From: PALSA-505 sp036496025
Lineage (GTDB): Bacteria; Actinomycetota; Actinomycetes; Streptosporangiales; Streptosporangiaceae
DNA: 64,000 nt
Direction of reading: 5' to 3'
Assembly: GCA_036496025.1 (NCBI GenBank)
Contig: DASXLW010000223.1
Location: 16,273-80,272, forward strand
A program made the position numbers and the translations under genes. A model generated the notes under the pieces. It saw nothing but the letters and a program-made list of their open reading frames with translations, did no database searches and had not been told where the DNA came from. Positions 8,641 to 15,994 of the stretch are shown here, piece after piece (position 1 is the stretch's first letter; each line of letters begins with the position of its first letter).

Positions 8641-8790
8641 GTGAGCAACAGTGTGTGTGCTCGTTCATCGGGCAGCCGTCCCTTGCGAGACGGCGGTCCC
8701 GGTCTGACCAGCACGAGTGGTGCTGTGCCGGGTTGACGTTTCATGGCCTCCTGCGTCGCCTGCTTGCGCAGGGTCGGTCTCACGGGTGGC
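8641..8790 (-). ncRNA. possible omega/re-RNA region at the tnpB 3' end
   Basis: TnpB proteins work with a guide RNA that overlaps the 3' end of tnpB and extends past it. The C-terminal codons here sit over stable inverted repeats: GCCGTC/GACGGC at 8675-8694 with an 8-nt loop, AGCAC/GTGCT just beyond 8705, and CTGCG/CGCAG near 8752-8775. The predicted protein tail after the zinc ribbon is low in family character, which fits a coding end overlapping an RNA scaffold. The guide would then be read from sequence near 8615-8650. No experimental or covariance support is available, so this is a location hint only. Confidence 0.3.
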
Positions 8791-10125
8791 TCCACGCCCT
8801 GCCACCGGCCCACTGCCGGCGGGACTCTGTTCACCCGGCAGGCGGGTCTCGCCGAGCCGGGCGAGGTTGATCGCGGCGTTCAGGTCACGGTCGATCCTCA
8901 GGCCACAGTGCTGGCACGCGTAGCTGCGTTCGGCGAGGGTCAGGCTTGGCTTTCGCCTGGCACACGCCGAGCACTTCCTGGAGGATGGGTAGTATCGGCC
9001 GGCTTGCACTAGCTGGCTGCCGTACCAGCGGGTCTTGTAGACCAGCATCCGCCTGATCTGCGCCAGCGCCGCATCGGCGAGCGCGCGGTTGAGGCCCCGC
9101 TTACGAGCACCGCCTGCCGAGCGCATCCCGGCGGCGTTCAACGTCTCTGCCACCACGACCTGGTGCTGGTGCGCGAGCGCGGTGGTGGCTTTGTGCAGCA
9201 CGTCCCGGCGGACATTCGTGGCGCGGGCGTGGACCCTGCCGATCCGGGCCTGCGTCGTGGCCCAGCGCTTCGACGGCTGCCGCCTGGTCCGGGTGGCCGG
9301 ATCGTAGGGGCCGTGCTGGCGGGCGGCCTTGCGCTGCAATGCCCGCAGCCGGGCCTGAGCGGTGGCCAGGCTCTTCGGCGCCGGAACACGGGCAACCTCG
9401 GTGCCGTCCGGTGCGGCGGCCACCAGCAGATCTTTCACGCCCACGTCGACACCCACCACCCGATGCCGTGAGCGGGGTGCGTGTGCAGGGCGGGCCTTGG
9501 ACTGCACGAGGGCCTGAAACGAGCAGAACCAGCGGCCAGCCGAATCCTGGGTGACGGTCGCGGACAAGACCCGCGCCGTGCCGGCCTCCAGCCTGCGGGC
9601 CAGCTTGCGGGTGGACTCGTGGACGCGGATGGTGCCCAACCGCGGGAGCGTGACGTGGTGCCGGCCGGCCTCGACCCGGATAGCACCGGTGCTGAACCGC
9701 ACCGAGCGCCGGGACCGGCTGGTCTTGAACCGCGGGAATCCGGCAGCTTTGCCTGCCCGCTCGCCCGTGCCGGACCTGCGCCAGTTGCTCAGACCGCATG
9801 CGAGGGCGTCCAGGCCAGCGTTATACGCCTCCTTGGAGTTCTCAGCCCACCACGGTGCATAGCTGTCCTTCCGCTGGTTCCAGGCCTTCCGCAGCGCGGG
9901 CAGCGACCACCCCAACGCGGGCGTGAGCTCATCGTCGGCGATCCCGTAGCTGCGTTCCGCGGCCCGCTGACCGATGACCGCTTTCACTAGGGCGAGCATG
10001 TGATTGTGCGCGAACCGGCAGGCACCGGCGTGCGAGGCCACGGCACGTGCCTGCTGCGGGGTGGGGTCGAGCGCGTACCGGTAAGCCTGCACGACCCATC
10101 CCCCGGGCACCTCGAACCTGGCCAT
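8665..10125 (-). CDS. tnpB: TnpB (IS200/IS605-family OrfB) RNA-guided nuclease
   Basis: A 486-residue TnpB counted from the ATG at 10125, which has GTAGGGG upstream; a longer frame from 10215 adds an unlikely Arg/Gly-rich leader. The RuvC-like triad appears intact: D227 in VGVDVGVKD, E327 in VVVAETLN, D414 in RDLNAAINL. The zinc ribbon Cys pairs are at 385/388 (CSAC) and 404/407 (CQHC). No TnpA transposase gene is nearby, so this is a solo-tnpB (IS1341-like) element that would need a partner in trans to move. It occupies the divergent promoter region between ATP-grasp genes B and C. A tail of about 65 residues follows the RuvC-III motif. Confidence 0.93.
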   Translation of the reverse strand: MARFEVPGGWVVQAYRYALDPTPQQARAVASHAGACRFAHNHMLALVKAVIGQRAAERSYGIADDELTPALGWSLPALRKAWNQRKDSYAPWWAENSKEAYNAGLDALACGLSNWRRSGTGERAGKAAGFPRFKTSRSRRSVRFSTGAIRVEAGRHHVTLPRLGTIRVHESTRKLARRLEAGTARVLSATVTQDSAGRWFCSFQALVQSKARPAHAPRSRHRVVGVDVGVKDLLVAAAPDGTEVARVPAPKSLATAQARLRALQRKAARQHGPYDPATRTRRQPSKRWATTQARIGRVHARATNVRRDVLHKATTALAHQHQVVVAETLNAAGMRSAGGARKRGLNRALADAALAQIRRMLVYKTRWYGSQLVQAGRYYPSSRKCSACARRKPSLTLAERSYACQHCGLRIDRDLNAAINLARLGETRLPGEQSPAGSGPVAGRGATRETDPAQAGDAGGHETSTRHSTTRAGQTGTAVSQGTAAR

Positions 10126-10835
10126 CAGCCCGCCCCTACCTGGCTCGCGCGCCGGGCCGCGGCGACCGCCGCTTGACCTGGTACCCCGCGCCGCGGCGGC
10201 CATAAAGCCCGGCACCCACGCAGGCGAGCACCTTCATCACGTGTCGCACCAGGTCGCCCGCCGCCCCGCCTGGATCGGGCCGCCACCCAGGCGCCGACCA
10301 CGTGCCGCCAGCGCCACGTCCAAGCGCCTCACACCCGAAACCCGGTCGGCCACGACGTTCCACGACCACCACCGTCGCAGACAGGTCCGACAGGACGCAT
10401 CGCAACCCCGCACGCTTCCCGCCCAGCCCGGACCCGACCCCGCACGCCACCGCCGACGGTGAAGCCGTCCGCGGCCGCCCAACCGGTCAGCCGCTTCACC
10501 TGCCGGCCCGGGCCGGCACGCCGAACGTGCCATCTCACCCGCACGCAGACCACTGTCCGGCCGACGTCACCAGCCAGCGCCGCGCCGACCCACACAGCGC
10601 CCGAGCCCAGCCGCCGCGCAGGCGCCGGCACCCGGCCTCCCCGAACCACCGACACGCGGCCAGCGGGCGCACAGCATAGACCGCGCCCACCCAGCCAACT
10701 CCACTCACTCAGCAAGACATAAGTTCGATCACGCTTAACCACGAAACGCCGAACAGTCCAGAACTCCATCCCAGGGGCGATATGGTCCCCGGCGCCGCTG
10801 AACGTGACCGATCACCTGCGGCTACCATGCCAGGC
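10126..10835. other. gene-free, C-rich spacer between tnpB and ATP-grasp C
   Basis: About 0.7 kb with no gene I can support. Several frames stay open, but their translations are Arg/Pro/Gly-rich and match no family. The plus strand is strongly skewed: in 10381-10440 there are 30 C and 14 G. That asymmetry is unlike the neighbouring coding DNA and could mark transposon left-end sequence or a decayed gene. Near the right edge TACCAT at 10823-10828 ends 7 nt before the ATG of ATP-grasp C, the spacing expected of a -10 box for a leaderless transcript. Confidence 0.5.
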
Positions 10836-12059
10836 ATGAACGTGGTCTTCGTCGAGCCGTTCTTCCCCCGCAACCAGCGCGAGTTCGCCCGCGCGCTGGC
10901 CGAGGCCGGCGCGACGGTGATCGGCCTCGGCGAGTCCCCGGTCGAAGCGCTGGACGATCAGCTGAAGGGCTGGCTGTACCACTACGAGCAGGTGCCGTCG
11001 GTCACCGATGTCGAGGCGATGACGCGAGCGGTCCGGTGGGCACAGGGCAAGGTGTGGGTGGACCGGCTGGAGGCGACGGTCGAGGCGCACACCATGGCCG
11101 CGGCTCAGGTCCGCGAGGCGTGCACGATCCCGGGTACCTCGGTCCGGACGGCCTGGCTCTGCCGGGACAAGCCGTCGATGAAGCAGGCACTGCGCGAGGT
11201 GGGGGTGCCGACCGCCGCGTCGGCCGCGGTCAGCAGCGCAGCCGAGGCGCGCGAGTTCGCCGAGCAGGCCGGCTTCCCGCTGATACTCAAGCCGCGCAGC
11301 GGGGCCGGGGCGGCCGGCACGGCGCGGGTGGACGATCCGGGTGAGCTCGACCACGCCCTGGGGATATTCGGCGGCCAGGGCGTCGATTCGATCGCCGTGG
11401 AGGAGTTCATCGAGGGCCACGAGGGCTTCTACGACACGATCACGGCCGGCGGGCAGGTGGCCGTGGACTTCGCCTCGCATTACTACCCGAACGTGCTCGA
11501 GGCGATGCGGACCCGATGGATCTCGCCGCAGTTCGTGTCCACCAACCGGATCGACACCGCACCGGAGTACGGGGAGCTGCGGGAAATGGGCCGGCGCGTC
11601 ATCGCCGCGCTCGGGATCGGTACGTCGGCGACGCACATGGAGTGGTTCTTCGGGCCCAAGGGGCTGAAGTTCTCCGAGATCGGCTGCCGTCCGCCGGGCG
11701 TCGGGGCCTGGGATCTGTACTCGGCCGGCAACGACATGGACGTGTACCGGGAGTGGGCGAATGCGATCGTGCACGGCGGCACCGCCTCGCCGCCGTCCCG
11801 GCAGTACGCCAGCGGGATCGTGGCGCTGCGCCCCGACCAGGACGGCCATATCAGCGGCTACAGCGGAGCGGAGGAGCTGAACCAGCGGTACGGCGAGTGG
11901 GTCATCGACGCTCACCTGCCGCCGCCGGGCACCGCGACCCAGGGCGTCGAAGCCGGGTACATGGCCAACGCGTACGTGCGGATGCGTCATCCCGACTACG
12001 ACGCGCTGCGCGGCATGCTCGACGAGGTCGGCCGCACGCTGCGCGTCTACGCCTCGTGA
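10836..12059 (+). CDS. ATP-grasp ligase C
   Basis: A 407-residue ATP-grasp protein, collinear with ATP-grasp A: both begin MNV, RDK is at 110-112 and the FPLxxKP strand ends at 152-153 in each. Other motifs are VEEFIEGHEGFYD, THMEWFF and SEIGCRPPG, the last with a Cys where A and B have Ala. The ATG at 10836 is chosen from this alignment; upstream ATGs at 10782 and 10827 add residues with no family match. There is no clear ribosome site, but a TANNNT box 7 nt upstream suggests leaderless transcription. It heads a plus-strand operon: its stop overlaps the start of the S51-like gene by 4 nt (GTGA). Confidence 0.85.
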   Translation: MNVVFVEPFFPRNQREFARALAEAGATVIGLGESPVEALDDQLKGWLYHYEQVPSVTDVEAMTRAVRWAQGKVWVDRLEATVEAHTMAAAQVREACTIPGTSVRTAWLCRDKPSMKQALREVGVPTAASAAVSSAAEAREFAEQAGFPLILKPRSGAGAAGTARVDDPGELDHALGIFGGQGVDSIAVEEFIEGHEGFYDTITAGGQVAVDFASHYYPNVLEAMRTRWISPQFVSTNRIDTAPEYGELREMGRRVIAALGIGTSATHMEWFFGPKGLKFSEIGCRPPGVGAWDLYSAGNDMDVYREWANAIVHGGTASPPSRQYASGIVALRPDQDGHISGYSGAEELNQRYGEWVIDAHLPPPGTATQGVEAGYMANAYVRMRHPDYDALRGMLDEVGRTLRVYAS

Positions 12060-13021
12060 GAGTCATCCTGCTGGGGCCGCAGCGCAGGCCCACGGTGGAC
12101 GCGGTGGTCCGGTCGCTGGGCCTGGATGGGCCGGTCGCCACGATCACCGCCGGCTGGCAGGAGCGCGAGGCCGACGACGGCGAGCTGAGCCGGCGGCTGG
12201 ACGGCCGCGACACCGCCCTCGAGCTGTACCAGCGCTGGCTCGACGTGCAGGACCGGGACCCGGTGTACGCGGCCGGCGAGCGCACGCTGCAGGGGGTGCT
12301 CGCCGAGCTGCAGGACACCTACCTGCTGCGGCTGGACTACGCGCTGCAAGCGGTTTACGCCCTGGCGCGCCGCGCCGACAGCCGGCCGGGCGCGCAGGCC
12401 CTGGCCGCGGCCGTAGCCGCGGTCCGCGAGCTGGACCGGACCCACCTGCGGCAGGTCAACGGCGTGCGCGGCGAGTTCTTCGAGCGGCTGCCGCCGCACG
12501 ACCGGCCGATCATTGCCGAGCACCGCGCGGCGGTGGCGCGGTTGATCAGTGAGTCCGCCGCGGTGGTCGTGGCCGGCGGGCACGTGAACGTGCTGGCCTA
12601 CGTGCTGCACCTGTTCAACGTCGCGGCGGCGCTGAACGCGACGGCCCCGGAGCCGCCCGCAAGCCCGGCCGCGAGCCCAGTGGCGGGACGCCCGGTGATC
12701 GCGTGGTCCGCGGGCGCGATGGCGCTCACCGACCGGATCGTGCTCTTCCACGACCGCGCCCCGCAGGGACCCGGGCACCCCGAGGTGTACGGCTCCGGCC
12801 TGAGCGTGCTCCGCGACGTGGTACTGCTGCCGCACGCCCGGACCCGGCTGCTGCTGGACAACCCGCCGCGGATGGCCGTGTTCGCGCGCCGGTTCGATCC
12901 GGCCCGCTGCGTCCTGCTGGACAACGGGACCCGGATCGACACTGACGACGCCGGCTCCTGGCCGCCCGGCACCCGGGTGCTGGCCGAAGACGGCCGGGTG
13001 ACCGCCCTGGAGGCGGCGTGA
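12056..13021 (+). CDS. peptidase S51 / type 1 glutamine-amidotransferase-like protein
   Basis: A 321-residue protein whose C-terminal half carries a peptidase-E-like fold signature: AGGHVNVL at 173-180 (the GG-x-N strand), AWSAGAMAL with candidate nucleophile S218 in the nucleophile elbow, and LLPHARTRL with candidate His260. Peptidase E and cyanophycinase use this serine-based arrangement to cut Asp-containing peptides. The first 165 residues are a helical extension that those enzymes lack. It is locked between ATP-grasp C and the Fes-like gene by 4-nt GTGA overlaps at both ends, so it is surely part of the pathway. It may hydrolyse or edit the ligase product; this is inference. Confidence 0.75.
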   Translation: MRVILLGPQRRPTVDAVVRSLGLDGPVATITAGWQEREADDGELSRRLDGRDTALELYQRWLDVQDRDPVYAAGERTLQGVLAELQDTYLLRLDYALQAVYALARRADSRPGAQALAAAVAAVRELDRTHLRQVNGVRGEFFERLPPHDRPIIAEHRAAVARLISESAAVVVAGGHVNVLAYVLHLFNVAAALNATAPEPPASPAASPVAGRPVIAWSAGAMALTDRIVLFHDRAPQGPGHPEVYGSGLSVLRDVVLLPHARTRLLLDNPPRMAVFARRFDPARCVLLDNGTRIDTDDAGSWPPGTRVLAEDGRVTALEAA

Positions 13022-14187
13022 CCGGGCCGAGCGGGCCGCCCGCCCGCCGCAAGCTCGCGATCAACCGGCTCCGTGAGCGCAGGCCGCTCGACGCGGCCGT
13101 GGTGGACCGGTTCCTGGCCCGGCACGAGGTGCCGATCATCGAGGGCCCCCGCTGCACGTTCCTGTTCCGGGGGGAGGCCGACGAGGTCTTCCTCATCCAC
13201 CGGACCTTCGGCCTGTCCGATCACCTGCCGCTGCGGCGGCTGTACGGCACCGACCTGTGGTACGCCGTGCTGGAGCTGCCCGAGGGGTCCAGGATCGAAT
13301 ACCAGCTGGAAGTGGTGCGCGGCGAGAAGCGGGAGCGGATCAACGACCCGCTGAACCCGCGCCTCGCGCACAGCCCGGTGGGCAGTTCGTCGGTCTGCTA
13401 CGCGTACGGGCACGTGATACCGGACTGGACCCAGCCGGATCCGGAAGCGCGGGCCGGATCGCTGCTGGACCTGGTGGTGCCGAGCCGCGCGCTACGCCGT
13501 GACTGCCAGGTGACGCTCTATCTGCCGGCCCGGTTCCGTCGCACCGCCCGCTACCCGCTGCTGATCGTGCACGACGGTGGCGATTACCTGCGGTACGCCG
13601 CCGCCCGGACGGTGCTCGACAACCTCATCCACCGGCTCGACGTGGCCGAGACCGTAGTGGCGTTCACCTACCCGGGCGACCGGCTGGCCGAGTACGCCAA
13701 CTCGGCGGCGCACGCCCGGTACCTGACCGCTGAGCTGGTGCCCCGGCTGGAGGCGGAGTTCCCGCTGGCCGGCAGGCCGTCCGGGCGGTGCCTGATGGGC
13801 GCGAGCTTCGGCGCCGTGGCCTCGCTCGCCACCGCCTACCGCTACCCGGACGCGTACGGGTCGCTGCTGCTACAGTCCGGTTCGTTCGTCTTCACCGACA
13901 TCGGCAGCGACCATGGCGGCGGGGCGCCGTTCAACCCGGTGGTGCGGTTCGTCAACCGGTACCGCGCGGCCCCGCGCCGGGTCGCCGACAAAGTATTCGT
14001 CAGCTGTGGCGTCTACGAGCCGCTGATCATCCCGAACCGGTCCATGGTCCCGACGTTCGAGGCCGCCGGGATGACCGTCCGCTACGTCGAGGCACGCGAC
14101 GGGCATAGCTGGGAGAATTGGCGCGACCGGCTCAGGGAAGGGCTGTCATGGATTTTTCCTGGTCCCCAGAAGTTTTTCTATGAGTGA
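13018..14187 (+). CDS. Fes-like alpha/beta-hydrolase esterase
   Basis: A 389-residue protein with the two-domain plan of enterochelin esterase. An N-terminal beta domain spans about 45-125 (CTFLFRGEADEVFLIHRTFG ... YQLEVVRG). A hydrolase domain starts near 160 (CQVTLYLPARFRRTARYPLL). The nucleophile is S263 in GASFGA and the His is H363 in DGHSWENW; the acid may be E334. Known relatives hydrolyse catecholate siderophore esters or act as acyltransferases, but no siderophore genes are nearby. The GTG start overlaps the S51-like stop by 4 nt. An ester or amide of the ATP-grasp product is a plausible substrate, as inference. Confidence 0.82.
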   Translation: MTGPSGPPARRKLAINRLRERRPLDAAVVDRFLARHEVPIIEGPRCTFLFRGEADEVFLIHRTFGLSDHLPLRRLYGTDLWYAVLELPEGSRIEYQLEVVRGEKRERINDPLNPRLAHSPVGSSSVCYAYGHVIPDWTQPDPEARAGSLLDLVVPSRALRRDCQVTLYLPARFRRTARYPLLIVHDGGDYLRYAAARTVLDNLIHRLDVAETVVAFTYPGDRLAEYANSAAHARYLTAELVPRLEAEFPLAGRPSGRCLMGASFGAVASLATAYRYPDAYGSLLLQSGSFVFTDIGSDHGGGAPFNPVVRFVNRYRAAPRRVADKVFVSCGVYEPLIIPNRSMVPTFEAAGMTVRYVEARDGHSWENWRDRLREGLSWIFPGPQKFFYE

Positions 14188-14917
14188 GGACGTGAAGGTC
14201 GCCGAACGGTGGTTCTCCGACCGCGTCCAGGGCGAGATCACCCTCGTGCGGTGGGGCGCGTTCGGCGCGCCCGTGCTCGTCCTGCCGTCGGCAGGCGGCG
14301 ACGCCGAGGAGGTCGAGCGGCACGGCCTGGTCGAGGCGTGCGCCCCGCTGCTGGCCGAGGGCCGGGTCAAGCTGTACTCGGTGGACAGCGTCGCCGGCCA
14401 GGCGATGATCAGGAAGACGGGCTCGGTGCAGCACCGGATGTGGCTGCTCAACCAGTTCCAGGAGTGCGTCCGGTGGGAAGTCGTACCCGCGATCCACGCC
14501 GATCTCGGCGGCCGGGCCATCGACGTGATCGCCGGCGGCGCCTCGGTCGGCGCGTTCAACGCGGTGGCCATGCTCTGCCGGTACCCGGACGTGTTCGCCG
14601 CGGCCATCGGCATGAGCGGCAGCTACCGGATCGAGCGCTTCTACGACGAAGCCTGGAGCCAGGACCTGTTCTTCGCCGCGCCGCTGCAGTTCCTGCCCGG
14701 CCTGGAGGGCCCGCAGCTCGACCGGCTCCGCCAGCGGCAGGTCGTGCTCGCGGCCGGCGAGGGTGCCTGGGAGAACATCGGCGAGTCGTGGCAGATGGCG
14801 GAGGCCCTGGGGGCCAAGGGGATCCCCAACCGGGTGGACAACTGGGGCCCGCAGTGGTCGCACGACTGGCACACCTGGCGCCAGATGCTGCCGCAGTACC
14901 TGCGCGAGCTGACGTAA
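14180..14917 (+). CDS. esterase, alpha/beta-hydrolase fold
   Basis: A 245-residue single-domain esterase. S122 in GGASVGAFNA is the nucleophile elbow; WSHDWHTW at 225-232 supplies the catalytic His (H228 or H231). The sequence resembles the putative-esterase group that includes EstD and Fes relatives. It starts 8 nt inside the Fes-like gene and closes the operon C-ligase, S51, Fes, esterase. A compact 8-bp stem follows 11 nt after its stop. Two esterases in one operon suggest sequential or stereo-specific hydrolysis of one product class, but no substrate is evident. Confidence 0.82.
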   Translation: MSEDVKVAERWFSDRVQGEITLVRWGAFGAPVLVLPSAGGDAEEVERHGLVEACAPLLAEGRVKLYSVDSVAGQAMIRKTGSVQHRMWLLNQFQECVRWEVVPAIHADLGGRAIDVIAGGASVGAFNAVAMLCRYPDVFAAAIGMSGSYRIERFYDEAWSQDLFFAAPLQFLPGLEGPQLDRLRQRQVVLAAGEGAWENIGESWQMAEALGAKGIPNRVDNWGPQWSHDWHTWRQMLPQYLRELT

Positions 14918-14928
14918 GCTCACGCTGA

Positions 14929-14945
14929 GGCGGCACCGTGCCGCC
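14929..14945 (+). terminator. stem-loop after the ATP-grasp/esterase operon
   Basis: GGCGGCAC and GTGCCGCC form a perfect 8-bp inverted repeat around a single C, starting 11 nt after the esterase stop. No T-tract follows, as is common in high-GC actinobacteria. Position supports termination of the operon begun at 10836. Confidence 0.5.
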
Positions 14946-15010
14946 CACGGCTAACCCCGCGGCTGCATAATGGCGTCGGAACCGGTGCTGACGTCGAAAG
15001 CTGGAGGCAG

Positions 15011-15982
15011 GTGGCGAACGTGCTGCGGGTCTCGTCCCGCAATGCTCGCTTCCAGCGCTGGCAGTCACTGCTCGGCAACCGCGGCAAACGGCAGCGGGCC
15101 GGCGAGTTCCTGGTCCAGGGGGTGCGGCCGATTTCGGTGGCCGCGGAGTGCGGCTGGCGATTCCACGCCCTGATCTACGACGCCGGGCGACCGCTATCGC
15201 GCTGGGCGCAGAACCTGCTGCACACGGTGGACACGCTCCAGGTGGCGATGCACCCCGACCTGCTGGCCGAGCTGGGCGAGAAGGCCGGAGGGAGCCCGGA
15301 GCTGGTCGCGGTGGCCGAGATGCCGCCCGACGACCTCGACCGCATCAAGCCCGGCCCCGGCTTCCTCGGCGTCGTGCTGGACCGCCCGGCCAGCCCGGGC
15401 AATCTCGGGAGCATCATCAGGTCAGCGGACGCCTTCGGCGCGGACGGGGTCATCGTCACCGGCCACGCCGCCGATGTCTACGATCCCAGGTCCGTGCGGG
15501 CCAGCACCGGCTCGCTGTTCGCGCTGCCCGTGGTCCGCCGTGCCGGGGCCCGCGAGGTGGCCGCGTGGGTGACGGCGCAGCGCGCGCAGGGCCGTCCGAT
15601 GGTCCTGGCTGGCGCGGACGAGCACGGTGACCAGCCGGTGTTCGACGTCGATTTCACCGGGCCCGCGCTGCTGCTGGTGGGCAACGAGACGGCCGGCCTG
15701 AGCAGCGCGTGGCGGGACTTGTGCGACCTGACCGTCGCCATCCCCATGGCCGGAGCGGCGAGCTCGCTGAACGCGGCGAACGCCGCCACCGCCGTCCTGT
15801 ACGAGATCGCCCGGCAGCGGGCCCTGGCCCGGCGGGACCAGCCACCCTTGTCGCGCGGCGCACCTAATCGCTCCAGGACGATCATGGAAACTCCGGCCGC
15901 TGACCAAGACGGGGGCGAGTCGGCGACGAATAGGGAGTGCGGTGGGATGGGGGGAGCCGGGCACGGTACTGGGCGAGGGTGA
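15011..15982 (+). CDS. TrmH/SpoU-family rRNA ribose 2'-O-methyltransferase
   Basis: A 323-residue SPOUT methyltransferase. SAM and RNA-binding motifs are in order: NLGSIIRSADAFG, ASTGSLFALPV, LLVGNETAGLS and IPMAGAASSLNAANA, the knotted C-terminal core. The N-terminal 100 residues are the L30e-like substrate-binding part. It is likely to methylate a ribose in 23S rRNA; the target cannot be read. GGAGG lies only 3 nt before the GTG at 15011 but 12 nt before the GTG at 15020, so either may be used. The last 40 residues (after ARRDQPPLS) are low-complexity and unlike the family. It is 12 nt from dipZ. Confidence 0.9.
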   Translation: MANVLRVSSRNARFQRWQSLLGNRGKRQRAGEFLVQGVRPISVAAECGWRFHALIYDAGRPLSRWAQNLLHTVDTLQVAMHPDLLAELGEKAGGSPELVAVAEMPPDDLDRIKPGPGFLGVVLDRPASPGNLGSIIRSADAFGADGVIVTGHAADVYDPRSVRASTGSLFALPVVRRAGAREVAAWVTAQRAQGRPMVLAGADEHGDQPVFDVDFTGPALLLVGNETAGLSSAWRDLCDLTVAIPMAGAASSLNAANAATAVLYEIARQRALARRDQPPLSRGAPNRSRTIMETPAADQDGGESATNRECGGMGGAGHGTGRG

Positions 15983-15994
15983 AAGGGCGGCGGC

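Larger units (their letters stand above)
8630..10200 (-). mobile_element. solo-tnpB insertion element, ends not resolved
   Basis: The tnpB gene and its flanks make up an insertion between two divergently transcribed ATP-grasp genes. IS200/IS605-type elements have no terminal inverted repeats and no target duplication; their ends are subterminal hairpins. The right end must lie between the tnpB stop at 8665 and the ATP-grasp B start at 8615. The left end is somewhere above 10125. I could not fix either end by eye, so these coordinates are approximate. Confidence 0.5.

Noticed and set aside
10329..10769. A minus-strand frame of 146 codons in the spacer beside tnpB
   Set aside because: It begins like a protein (MEFWTVRRFVVKRDRTYVLL) but continues as Gly/Arg/Val-rich skewed sequence; no family and no ribosome site were seen.
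13018..14187. A siderophore-release locus based on the Fes-like esterase
   Set aside because: No siderophore synthase, ferric-siderophore uptake or iron regulator genes are nearby, so the iron role was not adopted.
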